Below are positions 24,101-37,800 of a stretch of DNA of 64,000 nucleotides, piece by piece (positions within the stretch are counted from its first letter, which is position 1; every line of letters starts with the position of its first letter). The stretch spans positions 972,781 through 1,036,780 of the forward strand of contig BDSL01000028.1 of the NCBI GenBank assembly GCA_003116995.1, given 5' to 3'. The notes below the pieces were generated by a model, which saw only the letters and a list, made by a program, of their open reading frames with translations, did not search any database and had not been told where the DNA came from. The translations under genes and the position numbers were made by a program. The DNA is from Yamagishiella unicocca. Taxonomy: Eukaryota > Chlorophyta > Chlorophyceae > Chlamydomonadales > Volvocaceae.

Positions 24101-25863
24101 CTGCGGAGGACTTGGGAGCACCAAAGGATGTGATGCGGCCGCTGTTGCGTGGTGGCGGCACATCAACTTCACCGGCCGGATGACTGGACAGATGACTCGA
24201 CACTGTAGCTCAGGACGGGATCTTAATACCTAACGCGCCTGTGTTCCTCGTGTCTGCCCCCCCCCCCGTCCCTACGGCAGGTTGGCATGCGCACGACTGC
24301 GGTGGGGCCGCCGACTGTTCCCTGCAAAGCCCCGCCGAGGGCAGCAACAACAGCAGCGAGCCGCAAGTGGTCAGCGGCTGGATCCAGTTCGACCGGCTGT
24401 TCGCTGACCCGCCGCAGCTGCTGTTCTCCGTCGAGGATGTCGACGGGTGAGGCAGGCGTTCCCAGCGATGACTAAGGTGTAGGGGGCGGTCGCCAGGGCC
24501 GACTGGGTTCGCCTGGAAGCCACTGGGAGGCGCTGGGGGGCGGCCTGGGGCGGGGAGTGCGCTGGTACGGCACTGTAGCTGCAGCGGCTGGTCCCCTACT
24601 CCTCCATTTCTCTCGTCGAATGCCCGCGGGTCGCGATGCCTGCCCCTTTTTATGTGCCGCATCATATGGGAGCCCGTAGCTGATGGGGCGGGCGCGTGGG
24701 TGGGCCAGAGCGGCAGTCGAGCGAGTTCTTGATAATAATCATTCCAATGGGCACCAGACCTTGTGTTAGGGAAGGCAGAGCCAGCAAAATGCGGTCTGCA
24801 CGTCCCCCCGCCACGCACAGCGCTATCCTCGCCGTCCGCTTGGTTCATTTTCTGCGGAGTTATCGCGGCTTAACGGTAAAAGTAATACCGCTTTCGCGAA
24901 TGACGCTGCATCGGCGCTGCAGGGTGGCCCGCTGCGACGACTTGGCCCCCAGCGGCGCCATACTTAGGTACGAGCTGTCAGCGACGGCGGTGACACGGCA
25001 CGGATTCCAGTACCGGATTGCCCTGGCCTGTGCGACGCTGCTGCGGCGGCTGCAGTTTTCATGGCTGGCGGTGCTGACCTCACCCGCCATCGAGGTCTCA
25101 AATGCGGCAGACGACCCGGCACCATCGCCGTTCTGCTCTGCTTCTATGACGGCGTGGATCAGCGGCCTGACACAGGATCGTCCGTCTGCGGCGGCGGATG
25201 TGACGGCCATGGCGACGGCGGCGGCGACGGTGACGGCGTCGAGCCAGCGGCGGCAGCTGGCGCAGACCTACGTTGGCTGCTTTCAAAAGTACAGCTCGGA
25301 CTCCATACCGCTACTCTACTATGACGCGATCATGATCTCCGTCGTTGCCTCGGCCTCGACTGCCGACGCGTGCGCAGCCGCGGCCTTGCCCCTCGGATAT
25401 GATTACATCGGGCTGGTAGGTTGTTGCTGGGGGTCATGTTCCGCGGTCCACTTTCCTTCCCTGCGTTTGACCTGATGCGATCTCCTAGTGACCTGCTGCA
25501 GCGTGCGTGTGCATCACACGATTATCAAAATTTACAAATCAAGGAGTATTCGTGTACCGCAGAGCCGCGAAACTCCAACGGAGAGTATGTGTATGCGAGC
25601 AGTACAGGTCCTGGACGATACCTTTGCGTCAGTCTGAGAAGGAGGCGGTTCGCGAGGGCCCGTCTCTTGGGTACGGAAAGCCAGCCTGTTTGCACAGCAG
25701 GTTCATGAACAACGCAATGTCGTATTGCGTGACCTCACCTCCTCGCAGGCGGTGAACACCCTTTACTGCTACGGCACCACGAAGGGGCCGGCCACCAATT
25801 GGGTCGCGGGCCTCTGTATCATCGGTTCAGACGACCTGCAGGTGTACCAGGTCATCATCCCAA
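21105..25863 (+). other. Giant gene 1: extracellular head (signal peptide, PAN/apple, lectin-like, WSC-like)
   Basis: Exons: 21105-21261, 21429-21573, 21794-21873, 22656-22812, 23098-23249, 23483-23739, 23945-24020, 24281-24446, 24923-25415, 25749-25863. Exon 1 has a hydrophobic core [15 protein letters not shown]. Exons 2-3 form a PAN/apple-like module ([38 protein letters not shown]). Exons 4-5 ([17 protein letters not shown] to [13 protein letters not shown]) and 8-9 ([19 protein letters not shown], then TRHGFQYRI and FSWLAV) resemble H-type lectin beta-sandwiches. Exons 6-7 are more divergent. Exons 9-10 hold a WSC-like module ([40 protein letters not shown]), preceded by RRQLAQ. The last exon leaves one base, A, which joins GT of the rod exon to give Ser. 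Confidence 0.8.
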
Positions 25864-28800
25864 GTACGTCGGCAGACGGCAGCGGCTAGTGGGCATCCCG
25901 TCCCTGGCTAGTGGGCGTCCCGTCCCTGGCTAGTGGACATCCCGTCCCTGGCTGCCCCTACGGCTGCCCCGAGCATAACGTGCATCGAGGAACTTGCGCC
26001 ATGATCTCTCATCATAATTTTTTTGCATGGTTTTAGGTTTTTGTTCTGTGCTCGTTGGCGAGCTCCTTAGGCAAAGGTTGTGGTTACTGACACGCAAATA
26101 AGAGTGTGAGAAAGTGATGAATGTCAAGAGAATTAGGAAGCGCTATGCAACGCCCCGAAAAGGTTCGTCTAGGCGACGAGGTGGCTCTCGGAGACAGGCA
26201 CCGGTACAGGTAGTTACGCTCCGGAAACTGCAGGGACTGACCGACAGCGTGATTGGATGGGTGTCGTACGGGACTAGCATCCATGCATCCATGTCCGACA
26301 CTCGACTCACAGAGGCGGGCGCACGCACACAGCGCCGAATGCATTCGGTTAGTTAGTCAGGAGACCCCGGAGCAGAGAGGGCATCTTTACTTCTTTTTAC
26401 CCATGGACAAGCAGTAGTAAAGTACCATACAAATCACACGGGTAGCGTTTACTAAGCCGTGTTTGCACGGCCGGGTCCGAAAACAAAACTGAACCTTATG
26501 AAACGCTGAAGCCGGACCCAAAACCCGGAACGCATGTAACAAGGTGTCTAGCCGTATGCGGCAAGGTAAGGAAGACAACTACTGTGCCGCTTCACATTCC
26601 GTACCTTTCGTAACGCCCTCCAGGTCCACCACCCGGTCCTCCGCCAACACCGAGCCCAAACCCACCGAGCCCACCACCACGTCCACCGCCAAGCCCGCCA
26701 TTACCTCCGCCACCCAGGCCGCCGCCGCCGCCACCCAGCCCACCAAAACCGCCACCTCCCAGCCCACCAAGCCCTGAACCGCCAAGCCCGCCGCCATATC
26801 CACCGCCGCTGCCACCTAGCCCGTCGCCGCCACCCCCCAGTCCGGAACCACCAAGCCCTGAACCGCCAAGCCCGCCGCCAACTCCACCGCCGCTGCCACC
26901 TAGCCCGTCGCCGCCACCCCCCAGTCCGGAACCACCAAGCCCTGAACCGCCAAGCCCGCCGCCAACTCCACCGCCGCTGCCACCTAGCCCGTCGCCGCCA
27001 CCCCCCAGTCCAGAACCACCAAGCCCTGAACCGCCAAGCCCGCCGCCAACTCCACCGCCGCTGCCACCTAGCCCGTCGCCGCCACCCCCCAGTCCGGAAC
27101 CACCAAGCCCTGAACCGCCAAGCCCGCCGCCAACTCCACCGCCGCTGCCACCTAGCCCGTCGCCGCCACCCCCCAGTCCGGAACCACCAAGCCCTGAACC
27201 GCCAAGCCCGCCGCCAACTCCACCGCCGCTGCCACCTAGCCCGTCGCCGCCACCCCCCAGTCCGGAGCCACCAAGCCCTGAACCGCCAAGCCCGCCGCCA
27301 ACTCCACCGCCGCTGCCACCTAGCCCGTCGCCGCCACCCCCCAGTCCGGAGCCACCAAGCCCTGAACCGCCAAGCCCGCCGCCAACTCCACCGCTGCTGC
27401 CACCTAGCCCGTCGCCGCCACCCCCCAGTCCAGAACCACCAAGCCCTGAACCGCCAAGCCCGCCGCCAACTCCACCGCCGCTGCCACCTAGCCCGTCGCC
27501 GCCACCCCCCAGTCCGGAGCCACCAAGCCCTGAACCGCCAAGCCCGCCGCCAACTCCACCGCCGCTGCCACCTAGCCCGTCGCTGCCACCCCCCAGTCCG
27601 GAACCACCAAGCCCTGAACCGCCAAGCCCGCCGCCAACTCCACCGCCGCTGCCACCTAGCCCGTCGCCGCCACCCCCCAGTCCAGAACCACCAAGCCCTG
27701 AACCGCCAAGCCCGCCGCCAACTCCACCGCTGCTGCCACCTAGCCCGTCGCCGCCACCCCCCAGTCCAGAACCACCAAGCCCTGAACCGCCAAGCCCGCC
27801 GCCAACTCCACCGCCGCTGCCACCTAGCCCGTCGCCGCCACCCCCCAGTCCGGAGCCACCAAGCCCTGAACCGCCAAGCCCGCCGCCAACTCCACCGCTG
27901 CTGCCACCTAGCCCGTCGCCGCCACCCCCCAGTCCAGAACCACCAAGCCCTGAACCGCCAAGCCCGCCGCCAACTCCACCGCCGCTGCCACCTAGCCCGT
28001 CGCCGCCACCCCCCAGTCCGGAACCACCAAGCCCTGAACCGCCAAGCCCGCCGCCAACTCCACCGCCGCTGCCACCTAGCCCGTCGCCGCCACCCCCCAG
28101 TCCGGAACCACCAAGCCCTGAACCGCCAAGCCCGCCGCCAACTCCACCGCCGCTGCCACCTAGCCCGTCGCCGCCACCCCCCAGTCCGGAGCCACCAAGC
28201 CCTGAACCGCCAAGCCCGCCGCCAACTCCACCGCCGCTGCCACCTAGCCCGTCGCCGCCACCCCCCAGTCCGGAGCCACCAAGCCCTGAACCGCCAAGCC
28301 CGCCGCCAACTCCACCGCCGCTGCCACCTAGCCCGTCGCCGCCACCCCCCAGTCCGGAACCACCAAGCCCTGAACCGCCAAGCCCGCCGCCAACTCCACC
28401 GCCGCTGCCACCTAGCCCGTCGCCGCCACCCCCCAGTCCGGAGCCACCAAGCCCTGAACCGCCAAGCCCGCCGCCAACTCCACCGCTGCTGCCACCTAGC
28501 CCGTCGCCGCCACCCCCCAGTCCAGAACCACCAAGCCCTGAACCGCCAAGCCCGCCGCCAACTCCACCGCCGCTGCCACCTAGCCCGTCGCCGCCACCCC
28601 CCAGTCCGGAGCCACCAAGCCCTGAACCGCCAAGCCCGCCGCCAACTCCACCGCCGCTGCCACCTAGCCCGTCGCCGCCACCTCCCAGTCCGGAGCCACC
28701 AAGCCCTGAACCGCCAAGCCCGCCGCCAACTCCACCGCCGCTGCCACCTAGCCCGTCGCCGCCACCCCCCAGTCCGGAGCCACCAAGCCCTGAACCGCCA

Positions 28801-31800
28801 AGCCCGCCGCCAACTCCACCGCTGCTGCCACCTAGCCCGTCGCCGCCACCCCCCAGTCCAGAACCACCAAGCCCTGAACCGCCAAGCCCGCCGCCAACTC
28901 CACCGCCGCTGCCACCTAGCCCGTCGCCGCCACCCCCCAGTCCGGAGCCACCAAGCCCTGAACCGCCAAGCCCGCCGCCAACTCCACCGCCGCTGCCACC
29001 TAGCCCGTCGCCGCCACCTCCCAGTCCGGAGCCACCAAGCCCTGAACCGCCAAGCCCGCCGCCAACTCCACCGCCGCTGCCACCTAGCCCGTCGCCGCCA
29101 CCCCCAGTCCGGAGCCACCAAGCCCTGAACCGCCAAGCCCGCCGCCAACTCCACCGCCGCTGCCACCTAGCCCGTCGCCGCCACCCCCCAGTCCGGAGCC
29201 ACCAAGCCCTGAACCGCCAAGCCCGCCGCCAACTCCACCGCCGCTGCCACCTAGCCCGTCGCCGCCACCCCCCAGTCCGGAGCCACCAAGCCCTGAACCG
29301 CCAAGCCCGCCGCCAACTCCACCGCCGCTGCCACCTAGCCCGTCGCCGCCACCCCCCAGTCCGGAACCACCAAGCCCTGAACCGCCAAGCCCGCCAACAA
29401 GCCCGCTTCGTCCCCCGCCTAGCGCACCGCCGCCACCAGCCAGCTTGGACTCGCCACTGAGCCCGCCGCCGCCACCAGCCAGCGTGGACCTGCCGCCTAG
29501 CACGCCGCCGCCATCAGCCAGCCTTGACCCGCCACTGAGCCCGCCGCCGCCACCAAGTAGCTTGAACCCGCCACCTAGCCTGCCGCCGCCACCAGGCCAG
29601 GGCTCGCAGCGAAGCCAGCCGCTGCCACCAACTAGCTTGAGCCCCACTCCGCCCAGCCCTTCACCACCTTCGCCCGGGCCGGCACCTGTTGCGCCGCCAC
29701 CACCTGAGCCATCGTCGCCCAGCCCCAGCCCACCCACTGCTCCGCCGCCTAGCCCCGGCCCTCCGAGCCCCACTCCTCCCAGCCCTTCACCACCTTCGCC
29801 AAGGCCACCACCTGTTGCGCCGCCATCACCTGAGCCGTCGCCGCCCAGCCCCAACCCACCCACTGCTCCGCCGCCTAGCCCTGGCCCTCCGAGCCCCATT
29901 ACTCCCAGCCCTTCACCACCGTCGCCAGGGCCACCTGTTGCGCCGCCATCACCTGAGCCGTCGCCGCCCAGCCCCAGCCCACCCACCGCTCCGCCGCCTA
30001 GCCCTGGCCGCCCTCCGAGCCCCACTCCTCCCAGCCCTTCACCACCGTCGCCAGGGCCAGCACCTGTCGCACCGCCACCACCACCACCGTTGGCGCCCAG
30101 CCCCAGCCCACCCACTGCTCCACCGCCTAGCCCCGGCCCTCAGATCCCCACTCCTCCCAGCCCTTCACCACCGTCGCCAGGGCCAGCACCTGTCGCACCG
30201 CCATCACCTGAGCCGTCGCCGCCCAGCCCCAGCCCACCCACCGCTCCGCCGCCTAGCCCTGGCCGCCCTCCGAGCCCCATTCCGCCCAGCCCTTCACCAC
30301 CTTCGCCAGGGCCAGCACCTGTTGCGCCGCCATCACCTGAGCCGTCGCCGCCCAGCCCCAGCCCACCCACCGCTCCGCCGCCTAGCCCTGGCCGCCCTCC
30401 GAGCCCCATTACTCCCAGCCCTTCACCACCTTCGCCAGGGCCAGCACCTGTTGCGCCGCCATCACCTGAGCCGTCGCCGCCCAGCCCCAACCCATCCACT
30501 GCTCCGCCGCCTAGCCCCGGCCCTCCGAGCCCCACTCCACCCAGCCCTTCACCACCTTCGCCAGGGGCAGCACCTGTTGCGCCGCCATCACCTGAGCCGT
30601 CGCCGCCCAGCCCCAACCCACCCACTGCTCCGCCGCCTAGCCCTGGCCCTCCGAGCCCCATTCCGCCCAGCCCTTCACCACCTTCGCCAGGGCCAGCACC
30701 TGTTCCGCCGCCATCACCTGAGCCGTCGCCGCCCAGCCCCAGCCCACCCACTGCTCCGCCGCCTAGCCCTGGCCCTCCGAGCCCCATTCCGCCCAGCCCT
30801 TCACCACCTTCGCCAGGGCCAGCACCTGTTGCGCCGCCATCACCTGAGCCGTCGCCGCCCAGCCCCAGCCCACCCACCGCTCCGCCGCCTAGCCCTGGCC
30901 GCCCTCCGAGCCCCATTACTCCCAGCCCTTCACCACCTTCGCCAGGGCCAGCACCTGTTGCGCCGCCATCACCTGAGCCGTCGCCGCCCAGCCCCAACCC
31001 ACCCACTGCCCCGCCGCCTAGCCCCGGCCCTCCGAGCCCCACTCCACCCAGCCCTTCACCACCGTCGCCAGGGGCAGCACCTGTTGCGCCGCCATCACCT
31101 GAGCCGTCGCCGCCCAGCCCCAACCCACCCACTGCTCCGCCGCCTAGCCCCGGCCCTTCGAGCCCCATTCCGCCCAGCCCTTCACCACCGTCGCCAGGGC
31201 CAGCACCTGTTGCGCCGCCATCACCTGAGCCGTCGCCGCCCAGCCCCAACCCACCCACTGCTCCGCCGCCTAGCCCCGGCCCTCTGAGTCCCACCCCACC
31301 CAGCCCTTCACCACCGTCGCCAGGGCCAGCACCTGTTGCGCCGCCATCACCTGAGCCGTTGCCGCCCAGCCCCAACCCACCCACTGCTCCGCCGCCTAGG
31401 CCCGGCCCTCGTAGCCCCATTACTCCAAGCCCTTCACCACCGTCGCCAGGGCCAGCACCTGTTGCGCCACCACCACCACCACCGTTGCCGCCCAGCCCCA
31501 ACCCACCCACTGCTCCGCCGCCTAGCCCCGGCCCTCCGAGCCCCACTCCTCCCAGCCCTTCACCACCGTCGCCAGCACCCGTTATCGCGCCCCCTAACCC
31601 AAATCCCTCGCGACCTTCTGATCCCGGCCCTCCAAGCCCACCTTCAGCTGTACTGCAAACGGTTTCCCTTCCTCCCGTGCGCAACCCCGCACCTCCGAGG
31701 CCACCATCGCCTCCCACCTCGCCTCCACCGATAACCTCAAGCCCGCCTCCTCTATTCACCCTTGGGCAAACGGCGTCACCGCCGCCGCCACCACCGGAGA

Positions 31801-34800
31801 TCCTGGTGAGCACGCCCTGCTGTACATGCGTTCCGTCATGCAGCTCATGTATTTGTGTCTGCGCGTCCTGCTGCCAAGCCTTGCCGTCGAGGTTATCCCT
31901 GGCGTAACTCTATCCCTTGAGTTGCGCACGGGCGAATACCACCAGCTTTGGACCCATACCCCTGCTCGGATGTGCGGACCCATGCCACTGTGCGAGGCCG
32001 AAGTCAGTTCCGTGCCCTGGCCCCCTGCTGAGCGCGGTCACAGGTTGAGGAAGTGTTTCTGGAGAGGTACACCCCGCCGCCACTCCAGGCAGAACCTGAC
32101 ACGGATCCCCCAGAGGTACGACCGTACGAACATACGGACGGGTGCATGTCGTACGGCGGTGTACTATTCCTCACGCGGGTTGCTTGGATGTGTTCCTTCT
32201 GGACCTGTTCAAGCCGGCAGCTACTAGGGCCCCTGTATGGTGGGAATCAAACTCGCGATTTCGGCAGTTGCGCCCTAACCGTTTGTGCGACCCTTGGTTG
32301 ACACGGCGCAGATCGCATTGATCGGGCCGTCAGACGTCTGGGTCCAACTGTACGCGCCGTACGTGGACATGGGCGCGGCGGCAATGGACCTGCGCGACGG
32401 CTCAACGCCCGTCCGGATGGTGGGAGCCGCCGTCAACACTCAGGCAACGACACTGCCGGGTCAGCCGCTACAGGTGGGTGCTTTTGTAGTGAGGAGATCC
32501 AACCGACAGGAACCGGGATGGTTGTTAAAGTACCGTTGAGCCGCCAGACTCCTGGGACAACGAATTAACCGGACAGGTATCGGGCAGCGCGGTCTGCCGT
32601 AGAAGGCGGCGGAGAGATAACAACTTTCGATTGCGCGAAGGCAGGGTAGTTGAAAGCGGGGCTTAATACGAGTAGAGAAGGTCAGAAAACGAGCCGGCGG
32701 CTAGCGGTTCAGCAATAGTGGCATGATTGAAGGCCCTGAATAGGAAGTGCGACCGGCCCGAATTGGATCCCTACGAGTATTGCAGGGCAATGAGGAGGCC
32801 CAATGAGAGGGCCAAAGGCAGGGTGGCTTGTTCCTGATAGCATTGCACGTGGAGGCGGCGAGTGAAGCAGTGCCCGGCACAAGGGTTGCCAAGCCCCCCA
32901 CGTGCGTTACGCGAAACCGTTGACTGACCGGCCGGCGGCGACGACTGATGTCTTTAGGCTGCGCAAGGCAAGGACCGCATGGATGGCTGTAGCCTGGGAC
33001 CCTGGATGATTCCGGCCGTGTGAGGTGGCGCATACATACATTTCCCTTCAACGTGCCGTATGTACGGACGTTCGCACGCAGGTGGTGTACGAGGCTGTCG
33101 ACTCTGCGGGTAATGTGGCGAGGGCGTATCGCCTGGTGACGGTGAAAGACGATTGCGCGTTGCAAGGCGAGTTCAGGTACGTATGTAGCTAGATGTACTT
33201 CCGTACATTGGCTTGCTTTAAAGGAAACAACACCGCCGCGCCCGTCGTCGTTGCCATGTACGACATCGGTCATACGTGGCAGCCTTTGCCAGCTTGCCGT
33301 ACGCCTGTACTGTTGCCTATATTGGCTGCACCAGCAAATGGGTGCCGTGCGCTTCACGCCCATACTCAACTAGCACATGAGCGATGCCCTTATGAGGTGA
33401 CAACGGTGTGCTCTTTTTCGTGTGTGCAGGTGCCTGGACTCTGGCAGGTGCTCTGTGTTCAGATCTTGCAACCTTACCGCGGAGCTCGGCAATACCTCAA
33501 TTGATGGCATCGTGGTCCCAACAAGCCAACAGGTAAGCGTCGATCCCGGAGTCTTGTTTCCTTTAGGACATCAGCAAAAGGACACCACCAAAAGGGAGGG
33601 AAATCCATGGCTGGAAAACAAGCCATGTGCCCGCCGCCTGCCACGTCGTCCACCCCCAGGCTGTGCAGCTTCCGCCGGATCTAACTCCGCCCAAGATCCG
33701 GATCCAGGGCACCGGTCAACTGTACACAACGACGAGCGGTTTCAAAGGCATGATCAACGTGGTGACGGTGGGTTCTAGTTACACGGACGAAGGCGCCACG
33801 GCGGTTGACGTAGTGGACTTAGCGGGTGGCAAGGCGGCGGCTGTCCTCGACCTCACGCCCCTCATCATCACGCGCATCACGGCGCCCGAGGGGCACGTGG
33901 TCGAGGCCATCCGGACAGACGTCCCAACGGGCAACGAAACCACCGGCGGCCTGCCGTACATCATTACGTACGATGTGGTCGACGATGGCGGCAACCGCGC
34001 AGTGCCGATGTATCGCCGGGTGTACGTGGTCTGTCCCGCCCCGGAGTTTGAGTGCCCGCGGACGGATCTGTATCCATATCGGTCGTGCAGCCTGAGGGGC
34101 ATCTGCGGGATTGAGCTGTCGCCCGAATCGAGGCTCTCGGCCAGCGGAGAGGACTCTGGGAGCAGCGGAGAGGACCCTGGGAGCAGCGGCTCTAGCGCCT
34201 CGGCCCTGTTGGTTCCGCTACTGACCCTCAACTCCGAGCCCAGCATCACCATCAAGCAGGGCACCGTGTACCTGCCCTGCCGCGGAGGCGTGACCAACGA
34301 CTGCGAGCCGGGGAGTACGGCGACCTTGGATGCTTTCGGTGACTTAAATCACCATGTGAGTGAATGCGGTTGCCTAGCTTGGCAACCTTCGGAAGTACGG
34401 TACCCTAGCAAGCCATCCCAGCTTGATATGTCAAGTCAACGGATGCCCCCACCTCCTCCGCCGGACCGCCTCTCCTGTGTGAGTTCACGGGTTTTGCCCT
34501 CTGCCCCTTACGTGCTGCAGGTGCGTGCCTGCGCGTTGGGCGCACGTGACCCATTGCCGTACAACCTGGTGGGGCTGCAGTACTGCAACATCGATACAAG
34601 GATTCCCGGAACATACACAATATCCTTCCACCTGCGGTGGCCTTCTGCGGGGGAGCTTGTGGTGTACAGGTGGGTTGCAATGAAAACCCGTGTACGAAAG
34701 AACAACCGTATGCAACAAGTGGGTGGGGGTTGGTCGGCCTGCCTCGCCTGGGGCTGGTGCTGTGGTGCGGCATCGAAGGTGCTGCTCTCTTTCCGGCACA

Positions 34801-37800
34801 CCAGCCCGCATTCCCCTTGCGCTTCTCATGGGCGTCGTCCATCATACGTCGGAACGACGGGCGTCGTCCATCATACATCGGGACAACAAGGGCTGTCCTT
34901 CATACATCGGAACAACAAGGGCTGTCCATCATCCATTGGGACAACGGGGGTTGTCCATCATACATTGGACTGCAGGCAGGGGTTGTCCATCATACACGGG
35001 GCAATTGGCAGTCACCTGTCTCAAGACTTAAGACTCCAAAACATCTACCCAGACTCCAAGACATCTACCCGTAACGCGGCATGTCCGGTGCTCCTACGTT
35101 CGAAGCGCACGTCGGAATGGCCTGCCAGCATTGCCTGTCACAACTCAGCTGGCGACGTCATACATGTGCTCAACGTACGATCTGCCGTACGGTCACCCGA
35201 CAGGACGCTGGTGGTGCAACAGGACTGCCGCGCTGAGCGTCATTGCGCGGACGGCCTGTGTTCCGCGGACGATGTGTGCTTGAGCGACATGGTGCTTCCC
35301 ACCACCATGTTGCTTCCCACCATCATCGACCAGGGAGACCAGGTCAACGCCACCATCATTACTGCCAACACGCCGCCACGCGTGGCTCTGTTGACTAATC
35401 CTTACCTAGGCCACCAGGTGGGGCCATATGGTGCACGGCTTTGAGCACTGAAACCAGCCCGTCGCCGGTCGATCTTCGCTCTCCTGGATAGCGATACGCT
35501 AAATCTGATAGGGGGATGTTCCCTTGCCAGGAAGACAATTCACCCACAATGTTTTGCCCTGCGCGGCCATGCTTCGCCTGTGTGCTGGCGCGCACCAGGT
35601 GAATTGCCGTATTCACGGGGGAAAAGCCACAGCGGAAGAGCATATCGATCCTTGGCGCGCTGGTTGCGTGTCAACGGTCGGTGTGGTGTGGTGTGGTGTG
35701 GCCGCAGGTGGCAGTTGCACGCGGCGCGCCGTACCGGCGGTGTACGGTAGGCCAGACGCCCACTAAGGCTCTGCCGTGCGAGCTGCTGGGTACGGCGAGG
35801 GACGCGGAGGACGGTGACCTGACCTCACTGGTAAGCAAACGCAAGCTGATTACCAGGACCGGCGCCCGCTGCTTTGCAACTGTGGTCATGACCCTGCCTT
35901 TGCGTCCCGCTATGAGCCTACGGTAGCACCGAACAGCACGCGCGCCCATGTGTACCTGACGTCAATCCTGATGCGAGCTGGCAGACAGCCAATCCATTCG
36001 TCTTGCGGGAAATCATGACAAAAACATGACTAGTTATTTTATATATATACATGTTACACACGGAAAGAGGCAAAACCGAGCTGCTGTGCCATGCGGCGGC
36101 CACCGGGCTCTGCGGTGCAATTTATCTCCTCCGTTTCAATTGTAACGAGTTTCCTCTCCGACCGCCCCGCTCTGCCCGGCCCTGCCCGCCCCCCAAACCC
36201 TTTTCTTAACCCAAGCCCTCCAGCAAACATCCCGAAATGTCTGTTCTAAACGGTGTTTCTCGCATCCACGGGTCGTCCTCAAACCCCCCTGCCCGCGCTG
36301 CAGATCGTGCTGTGCCCTCCGGACGATTGCGCCAAGACGCAGTGCCGCGCCCACCTGGCTGACCGCAAGCAGCCGTCCGAGTGCGGGATCGACACCGTGA
36401 CCTCAGCAGTGGGCTCCACCTTCCGGCTGCAGCTGGTGGTGTACGACAGCAAGGGGGCCAACGCAACCGCCGAGCGAGTCATCACAGTCGTCAGCCCCTG
36501 CCTGGACGGCCAGTACGTGTGCGAGGAGGCGACTGGCACGGTGTGCAGTCAGGTCCCGTGTGCGGTGCGGCAGCGGCTGCAGGTCCTGATCGGGGTCCCG
36601 ACCGAGCTGTCGCCGCCAAGGCTGTTTCTGCTGCCCGGCATCCATGGCGCCGGCGGCCTGGCTGAGGTACGCCGGCGGTCGAACGGTGTTGTCGGGGGAG
36701 GTCTGGAATCGATGACGGGGCCCCTGAGTGACGACGTGATGTTCGAATGGGAAACGCCACAGTTGCTTCGGCTCTGCAGCAGGCACAGGGCAATCGTAAC
36801 TAAGTAAAAACAATAAAGGAACTAACAGTCGCGTTTTCCATCAAATCATTTTTGCCGCAACTGCAGGCCGAGGCCAACCAGACGGTCGTCCTGGCGTACC
36901 GCCAGCCCGCGCCCTTCAGCCTGGCGCCGTGCGCCACCTTCGCCGACGGCCTGGCCCCCCAAGCCGCCGCCTGCGCCGCCATAGCCAACGGCACCGGCAA
37001 TAGCGACCTCACGCCCGCCATCACTACGGCGGTGCGGGCTCTGTGCCCTGAGAACTCCACCTCCTCCTGCGGCGGCTGCACCGTGGCCAGCCTCACGGTC
37101 GGCGCCTGCCTGCCCGGTCGCTACAGAGTGACCTACAAGGTGCTGGACGACGGCGGACAGTCGCCGTCCACCAGCAGCAGCCTGAAGGCGGTGCTGCAGC
37201 TCGATGCCATCGTGGAGCAGGTGCGATTGATACATGAACTGAAGGGCTAAATAATGCTATCATTACCGTAAGTTGGACAGTTGAGTCGGCGGCTTGCTCA
37301 CAATCGGTTTTTCTAGCGCGCTGAGGCGAGACCTCATATCCGTTCCACTGCAGCCCCGGCGGTGACCCTGGTTTTGGCACCCCGTTGCATCAATCAAACA
37401 CCAATCAATGGCCTCGTCTGAACCTGCATCCCCCGTCCGTTCCCCTTGCAGCTCACGTCCCAGAAGTTCAACTTTTCGATGTACTACAACGGCACCGCGG
37501 CCGGGTCCAGGGACCCAGCAGCTGCTCTCGCGCTCGCGGCATCCATTGAGGCGGACGAGTCGTCTCGCTTCGAGCTGCTGTCGCCCGCGCTCCAGGTACC
37601 GCCCATAAACATGGTTTCAGCCTTTCGTAGCAGAGGCGCAAACGCGCAATACTCGCTGATCGAGTACGGTCCGGGATTACGCCTCCTTCTGTGTGCATCT
37701 GCCAGCTGCCGGCCGCGATGCACTGTATGTGGGATCTATCTTGGGCTGGGGCAGAGGCTGCGCTAAACGCGGTCCAATACTGTTCGCGTGGCATGGAGCA

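Larger units (their letters stand above)
26624..31805 (+). other. Giant gene 1: Pro/Ser rod exon
   Basis: One exon of 5,182 bases, from acceptor CCAG|GT to donor CTG|GTGAGC, encoding only Pro-rich sequence. It starts [14 protein letters not shown] and ends PPPPPPEIL. It contains an 84-bp array, then a spacer of [11 protein letters not shown] type, then an array of about 126 bp. SP and SPP units predict dense hydroxyproline O-glycosylation and an extended polyproline-II rod outside the cell. At roughly 0.3 nm per residue the rod would be about 0.5 micrometre long (my estimate from general polyproline-II geometry). The frame changes at about 29101-29105. Confidence 0.85.

Noticed and set aside
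26701..29166. Antisense open frame of 821 codons, Trp/Arg-rich
   Set aside because: Shadow of the 84-bp Pro-rich array. It ends where the + strand array has its one-base deficit.
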